This document shows positions 59,901 to 64,000 of a DNA stretch of 64,000 nucleotides, piece by piece. Location of the stretch: contig NC_084665.1 of assembly GCF_028389875.1 (NCBI RefSeq), forward strand, positions 1,984,001 through 2,048,000, written 5' to 3'. Origin of the DNA: Rhea pennata (lineage: Eukaryota > Chordata > Aves > Rheiformes > Rheidae). The translations under genes were made by a program, and so were the position numbers. Numbering within the stretch: the first letter of the stretch is position 1; every line of letters starts with the position of its first letter. The notes under the pieces are model-generated. The model did not search any database. It saw only the letters and a program-made list of their open reading frames with translations, and was not told the origin of the DNA.

Positions 59901-62900
59901 TATTCCTGTGCAAAGGAAAATGGATTGCCCATAATCACTGTGGGAGTGTTGCTAATGGCCTTGGGAGGGATCTCAAAAAGGGACTGTGTGGTAAGGAAAT
60001 AAAATCAAAAATGGTTTTGCAACAGTGTTTATAGAGTGGAACTGGATCTCAGCAGTGTTTCAAACCTGATTGTTTTCCATATTTGAAAGAAGGGGACGAA
60101 AAAGATGGGTTCTTTTATGTAGGTATTATAGATATCAACTCTGATTTCTGCCATGGGACTAGTTAGAGAGACTGTTCTCTTCAGTCTCATAGCTACTTTG
60201 TGTTGACATACTACGTTATTTTACATGTGATGCTATGACATTGTTTTCACATTTAGCAGAGTAATAGAATTACTTTTAAGTATGTTCATTAGAGATTTGT
60301 TTTCCCTGTACCTCTCAGGTCTCCTTGTTCAGTTTGTTGTAACCTTTAAGAATGTCAAAGAGCTACAAGAACATAGATGACTACAGGTAGTTTAGGGTGA
60401 TTATAACTTAACATTGAGTTTACTGTCTCCACTTGGGTCTGAGTTTCATGTTTGCTAGGTAGTAGCCTGATAGCAGAAAACCTGCTGACATAGAGGACGT
60501 GAAGTGTCAAGAGTTGGAAGTCTGCTTGTATTGCAGAAGTAGAGCGTAAGGGCTCTTGATTCAGTATGTCAAATATATCCACAGACAAACTCAAAGTTAA
60601 CAGCTGGAGAGTTCAGGGGTCTGAGCATCCCAGAGCCTTTGGTAATCACCAGGAAAAATAAGCCCCAAAAGATTTGGCTGGTGGGACCTGGAAGGATCAC
60701 CTTCCTCTGTATAAAGGAAGCTGGAAAAAAATAATCCTTTTAGTTCAATCTTACCTTTCTTTGCTCATCATACTCTGCTGATTTATTTTAACTTTTGGAA
60801 GCTTGTCAGGTCATATGCTCTACTCCAGTATCTAATCAACTATAGATGAATCAATTTTACTTCCCAGCCCCCAAATTGTATATGTCACTTGGAGTTTAAT
60901 GTAAAATATTGATGAGAAAAGACAGTGGTGCAAATTTGTTTACACGTGTTAATCTGGAGAATTGCTTAAAGTAGAAAGATTTTTTTGAATCCTTTTGTTT
61001 ATCATATTAATGTTGTAAATTAATTTGTTCTAAATCTAATTATTTTAGATCATATTCTAAACCTTAAAGTCCCTCCTTAATTTTTAAGGGAGTCTGTGTG
61101 TTTCTAGCAGTAAAAGTAATTCTTTCTTGGATAATATAAGGTATGGAAACTTCTTGAAACAGTATTCGTAATACATACCAGTCAGCTCTGGTTGTAACTC
61201 TGTTACAGCTCTGCTGTAACTCATTGTAATACCTCCTAGGGATGCTAGTTTGTGGACACATCTTAAAATGAAACTTTCTTAATAGTGTAAGCATAAATCT
61301 GTAGATGATTATGCTGTGGGTAGATCGTTGCTGTCTTCCTGCCACCCTTGTAAAAAATCTACTCTTTTGAGTCTACCTGTTAATGCCTCTCTATTATTTG
61401 CAATACTTCTATAATTGTGTACTGAGACAATTTTTTTCAACTGTTTTCACAGGCTAAAGAGTGCAATGGTGTCAAGGCTTCAACTGATACCAGCAAACCT
61501 AATCCTAATGAGGTGGAGTTTGATAATCTATATTTGGATATGAATGGTATAATTCACCCTTGTACACATCCGGAAGACAAGTAAGGCAGTTTTTGTCTTT
61601 TTACAAATAGAATCTGTTCTTAACATTTCAGATGTTAAATTGGATGCTCTGTATTTCAGACCAGCACCCAAAAATGAAGATGAAATGATGGTTGCGATTT
61701 TTGAGTATATTGACAGGATCTTCAACATTGTGAGACCAAGGCGACTTCTCTACATGGCTATAGATGGAGTAGTAAGTACTGATGTGTTTAGTTCCTGCTA
61801 ATGGCTGTTTGTGAAAATAGGGTTGATGCCATCAGCTCCCATAAGATCCTTTGGGAAATAGTTTTCTAAAATGAAAAACTACAGGTGAAATACACTGTTA
61901 ATTAGTTTTTGGTGATATAATTAAAAATATCCATGAGTTTTATTAGTTATGTAAGCTGGCTAAAGTAGTCTATTGCAATTTCAGCTTTGTTACTGGAAAG
62001 TAGAAAATTTATGTGGAACAGTAACTGCCTGAAACTACTACTTATATTCTTTTGTTCTGTGGCTTTAGTAAAAATTTATGCAGCAGGTTAGGGAAGACAA
62101 AAAAACAGTTTACGCAAGTGCACTTAAAATAGACAGAGACTTAATTGTCCTGTGAAATATTTCACAGAGTAGCCTTAAGAGGACATTTGAGCCTGAGAGC
62201 TTGTCTTTGTCCCATTCCCATTTCCTTCAGGTACATCAGCTGATCTAATAAAAAATGATTGCAATGTATCACCTTTTCTTAAAAACATTGCTTTAATGAA
62301 TTTTTTTCTGTTTTGGTTATTTAGTCTCACTGAGAAACATTAAAATGGCCTAACAGACTCCTGGTAGGACTGTTTAAGATTTGGCTGTTTTTCAAGGCTT
62401 CTCAGTTTCTCAAAGTTAAAATGAGAATCTACTAAGTAGAAAGATTTTTATCTTAATCCAAGTGCAGGAATTTAAGATATTTGTATATATAGAGCATACA
62501 TATGTATACAGTATAGATGCAATTATAGAAGATTTTTTGTTGAGGAAAGTGTTTATAGAAATAATGCTTCTCAGATAAACAAAACTCGCCAGTGCAATGT
62601 ATTTTGCAAGGAAAACCTTCAATCCTTGAGTTTTGTGCGTTTCTGAGATGTAGGTACAGGTGAGGATGCTGTTGGGTTTTGTCACTGAAAAGCCTGAGTC
62701 ACCTGTACAGGAACTTGTCTAGAGACCCTTGTGCAACCATGAAGGCTAGCAGTGACACAAGGGAAGTATAGCCAGGAAGCAGGAACAGAAATCCTTGTTT
62801 CAGTTACAGGGTAGACTTAGGTCATCTTAAATGGTTGTGTAATCAGTCTGACTAATTTCAAAAGACTTGTCTCAGTAACCAAAACCAATATACATCTGGG

Positions 62901-64000
62901 CAATTATTCTTTATTTGCTGTAACTGAACCAAGCATTATGATACATGCTTTAGGCTCCACGTGCAAAAATGAATCAGCAACGATCAAGAAGATTCAGAGC
63001 ATCAAAGGAGGGAATGGAAGCTGCGGAAGAGAAGCAGAAGATAAGACAAGAAATTCTGGCAAAAGGTAGAGTTGTGACCCTATTTGACATTGTTTTTTTC
63101 AAGTGAGAGAATTACCTTTTTTGTTTGGAACCTTTCAGTAAAGTTTCAGTAAAGGATATCTTGTTCAGTGGGTATTTGTGCAATACCAGAGGGAAGGAGG
63201 ATATAGTAAGCCTACAGAAGGATGGATCTGTTTTTTTCCAAAGTTAGAATCTAAGATAAAACAGAACAACTCATTTTTTTCTTCTTTTGTCTCCCTTCCT
63301 GAAATGGGTGTGTGTTGAGTGCTCTTAATTATTTTAGAAAAAAAAAATGAACAGAAGAACAGGAATAAGTGTAGCAGTGGGAAGCTAACCAAAACTCTAT
63401 GGAAGAAAATACAAATGTGTGGGGCGGAGGGGAGAAGATAAGAGTGTTGAGGCTCAAAAGTGAGGTTCAAATGAAAATACTACTAGACTGGAGTAATGAG
63501 CTGCAAGTAAGAGTAGCTGCTGGATAGTGTAATCTCTTTAAACTCAGTGAGGAAACAAAGCTAATGCAACTTTCTAAGAGTGACAATGATAAGACTTGGA
63601 TGAAAGAAGAATGTATATCTGAAACATGCTGGTTGGGTTGGAGAAATAAATTCAGATGACTCTGTAGGAGGAATAGTGCTGCAATCCAATGAGAGGGCCA
63701 TTGTGTAACCTAGTTAGAGATTAAAAAGGCAGGACAAATTTGTGGGTTTTTTTGTTTTTTATTTTTTAACATTTCCTGTAGCACTTCTAGACTACGAAGG
63801 CCCTTTATGAAGCTTAGAGGTGAGAGAATTGGTATAACTGTGTTTGTGAGGCCAGGTGAATAGGTAGTGGAAACATAGGGGAGAATACCTAGGAGAATAA
63901 TTATTTCCTAATGTGTGATCTGGTTTAGCAAGATTAGTTCAGGATCTTTTAGAAGAGTAAATAGTGAAATCCCTTCTCTGAAGCAACAGACAACTTTTGT
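53877..64000 (+). CDS. XRN2: XRN2 (5'-3' exoribonuclease 2) gene, 5' part, continues beyond window
   Basis: XRN2 is the nuclear 5'-3' exoribonuclease that degrades the downstream cleavage product to release RNA polymerase II (torpedo termination) and trims rRNA and snoRNA precursors. The first four coding exons are here: 53877-53951, 61453-61580, 61660-61771 and 62954-63065, giving 142 complete codons plus one base. They join in phase 0, 2, 0 and 1. The protein begins [20 protein letters not shown], identical to human XRN2 as I recall it, and continues through DNLYLDMNG (Asp about 54), AIDGVAPRAK (Asp about 103) and NQQRSRRFR. These are metal-binding and 5'-phosphate-binding elements of the XRN family. 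About 800 further residues lie outside. No frameshift or stop is seen. Confidence 0.98.
54012..54172 (+). repeat. Five-copy GC-rich minisatellite-like array in XRN2 intron 1
   Basis: CCCCTAACGGCCGCC is at 54012-54026, 54044-54058 and 54081-54095. CTCCTAACGGCCGCC is at 54113-54127 and a diverged CCCGCAACAGCCGCC at 54158-54172. The spacing is 32, 37, 32 and 45 bases, separated by G-rich filler. Each unit has a Myb-type core (TAACGG), and copy 3 continues as GCCGCCATGTG, a reverse-strand YY1-like word. Confidence 0.85.
54547..54612. repeat. TA-rich low-complexity patch
   Basis: Several TATATATA blocks are separated by short A/T words and one GTACACATGC spacer. Confidence 0.8.
59358..59399. repeat. 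(GTTT)n microsatellite with T-run
   Basis: About five GTTT units are followed by GTTTTGTTGGG and a T-run of about nine. Confidence 0.85.
61453..61580 (+). CDS. XRN2: XRN2 exon 2
   Basis: Acceptor TGTTTTCACAG ends at 61452 and donor ACAA|GTAAGG follows 61580. The 128 bases enter in phase 0 and exit in phase 2. It encodes AKECNGVK, a short variable linker, [19 protein letters not shown], then [10 protein letters not shown]. The Asp in LYLDMNG is one of the conserved acidic residues that hold catalytic Mg2+ in XRN enzymes. The linker KASTDTSK differs from the KIPVDASK I remember in human, while the flanks match. Confidence 0.97.
61581..61659. other. XRN2 intron 2 (79 bp)
   Basis: A very short intron with GTAAGG at the start and GTATTTCAG at the end, near the lower size limit for vertebrate introns. 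Confidence 0.9.
61660..61771 (+). CDS. XRN2: XRN2 exon 3
   Basis: Acceptor CTGTATTTCAG ends at 61659 and donor GTA|GTAAGT follows 61771. The 112 bases enter in phase 2 and exit in phase 0. It encodes [37 protein letters not shown]. The Asp of AIDGV (about residue 103) is a conserved metal ligand. The sequence is nearly identical to human XRN2 as I recall it. Confidence 0.97.
61772..62953. other. XRN2 intron 3 (1.2 kb), nothing notable
   Basis: AT-rich, with no gene, repeat element or obvious motif cluster. Open frames on the minus strand here are chance. Confidence 0.65.
62954..63065 (+). CDS. XRN2: XRN2 exon 4
   Basis: Acceptor CATGCTTTAG ends at 62953 and donor AAAAG|GTAGAG follows 63065. 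The 112 bases enter in phase 0 and exit in phase 1. It encodes [20 protein letters not shown], then [17 protein letters not shown]. In XRN structures the Lys, Gln and two Arg in [10 protein letters not shown] form the pocket for the RNA 5' monophosphate; here they fall at about residues 110, 114, 117 and 118. All are intact. Confidence 0.97.
63066..64000. other. Start of XRN2 intron 4, nothing notable
   Basis: I see no exon matching the expected next XRN2 segment (GFLPPEEIK-like) before the window ends. AT-rich with a few homopolymer runs. Confidence 0.7.

Larger units (their letters stand above)
53952..61452. other. XRN2 intron 1 (7.5 kb)
   Basis: The first 230 bases belong to the CpG island and hold G-runs and a five-copy motif array (54012-54172). 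The rest is AT-rich, with a TA-rich patch (54547-54612), a GTTT array (59358-59399) and a CTCF-like word CCAGCAGGAGGTGCT (56897-56911). Open frames at 54819-55208 and 56274-56838 look like chance. I see no nested gene. Confidence 0.65.

Noticed and set aside
1..64000. Search for CRISPR arrays, bacterial operons, tRNA or rRNA genes
   Set aside because: The window is eukaryotic with spliced genes. No regularly spaced direct repeats of CRISPR type, no tRNA B-box cloverleaf and no rRNA sequence were seen by eye.

Overview
The window reads as vertebrate nuclear DNA, most likely from a bird. The support is a CR1 LINE fragment with a typical avian-type 3' end, low overall repeat load, AT-rich introns, and two recognisable protein-coding genes in a conserved vertebrate order. 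Both genes lie on the + strand: KIZ (kizuna, a centrosomal protein) occupies about 1-43.2 kb and lacks its 5' part here, and XRN2 (nuclear 5'-3' exoribonuclease) runs from 53.9 kb off the right edge. Almost every long open reading frame in the window is a chance frame. The real exons were found by joining open frames through splice sites with matching phase.

KIZ (1 to about 43,215). Firmly supported exons are 1-90 (partial), 7488-7622, 8982-9146, 10712-10862, 17623-17785, 18824-18889, 32161-32248, 40615-40658 and the terminal exon 42848-42951. From 17623 onward they match the human KIZ C-terminal part as I remember it (SLPSILN, TREQ, SEASxSS, and the acidic [14 protein letters not shown]...DDFYD end). 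The exons from 7488 to 10862 encode a leucine-rich, probably helical block that I do not recall from human KIZ. Four further exon candidates (12101-12246, 15981-16065, 19153-19175, 31438-31609) have splice sites and phases that fit the chain but are less certain. An exon-like open frame at 33325-33433 fits no obvious place. An antisense, 5'-truncated and frameshifted CR1 element sits in a late KIZ intron (25501-26592). The last intron carries a consensus CRE next to a 22-bp palindrome of nuclear-receptor half-sites.

Intergenic region (about 43.2-53.3 kb). I see no convincing gene here, only simple repeats: a CA array, a TTTTG array and a TG/CG alternating tract.

XRN2 (53,877 to beyond 64,000). 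A CpG island of about 0.9 kb (53,290-54,180) covers the promoter, exon 1 (25 codons) and the start of a 7.5-kb intron 1. The start of that intron holds five copies of a CCCCTAACGGCCGCC-type unit. Exons 2-4 (61453-61580, 61660-61771, 62954-63065) encode the start of the catalytic domain, including two conserved acidic motifs and the basic 5'-phosphate pocket. The gene continues past the window. KIZ acts at the centrosome and spindle pole and XRN2 in nuclear RNA decay and transcription termination, so nothing here suggests that the two genes work together beyond being neighbours. I found no new multi-gene system; the most useful leads are the extra KIZ exons, the orphan exon, the composite regulatory palindrome and the intron-1 motif array.
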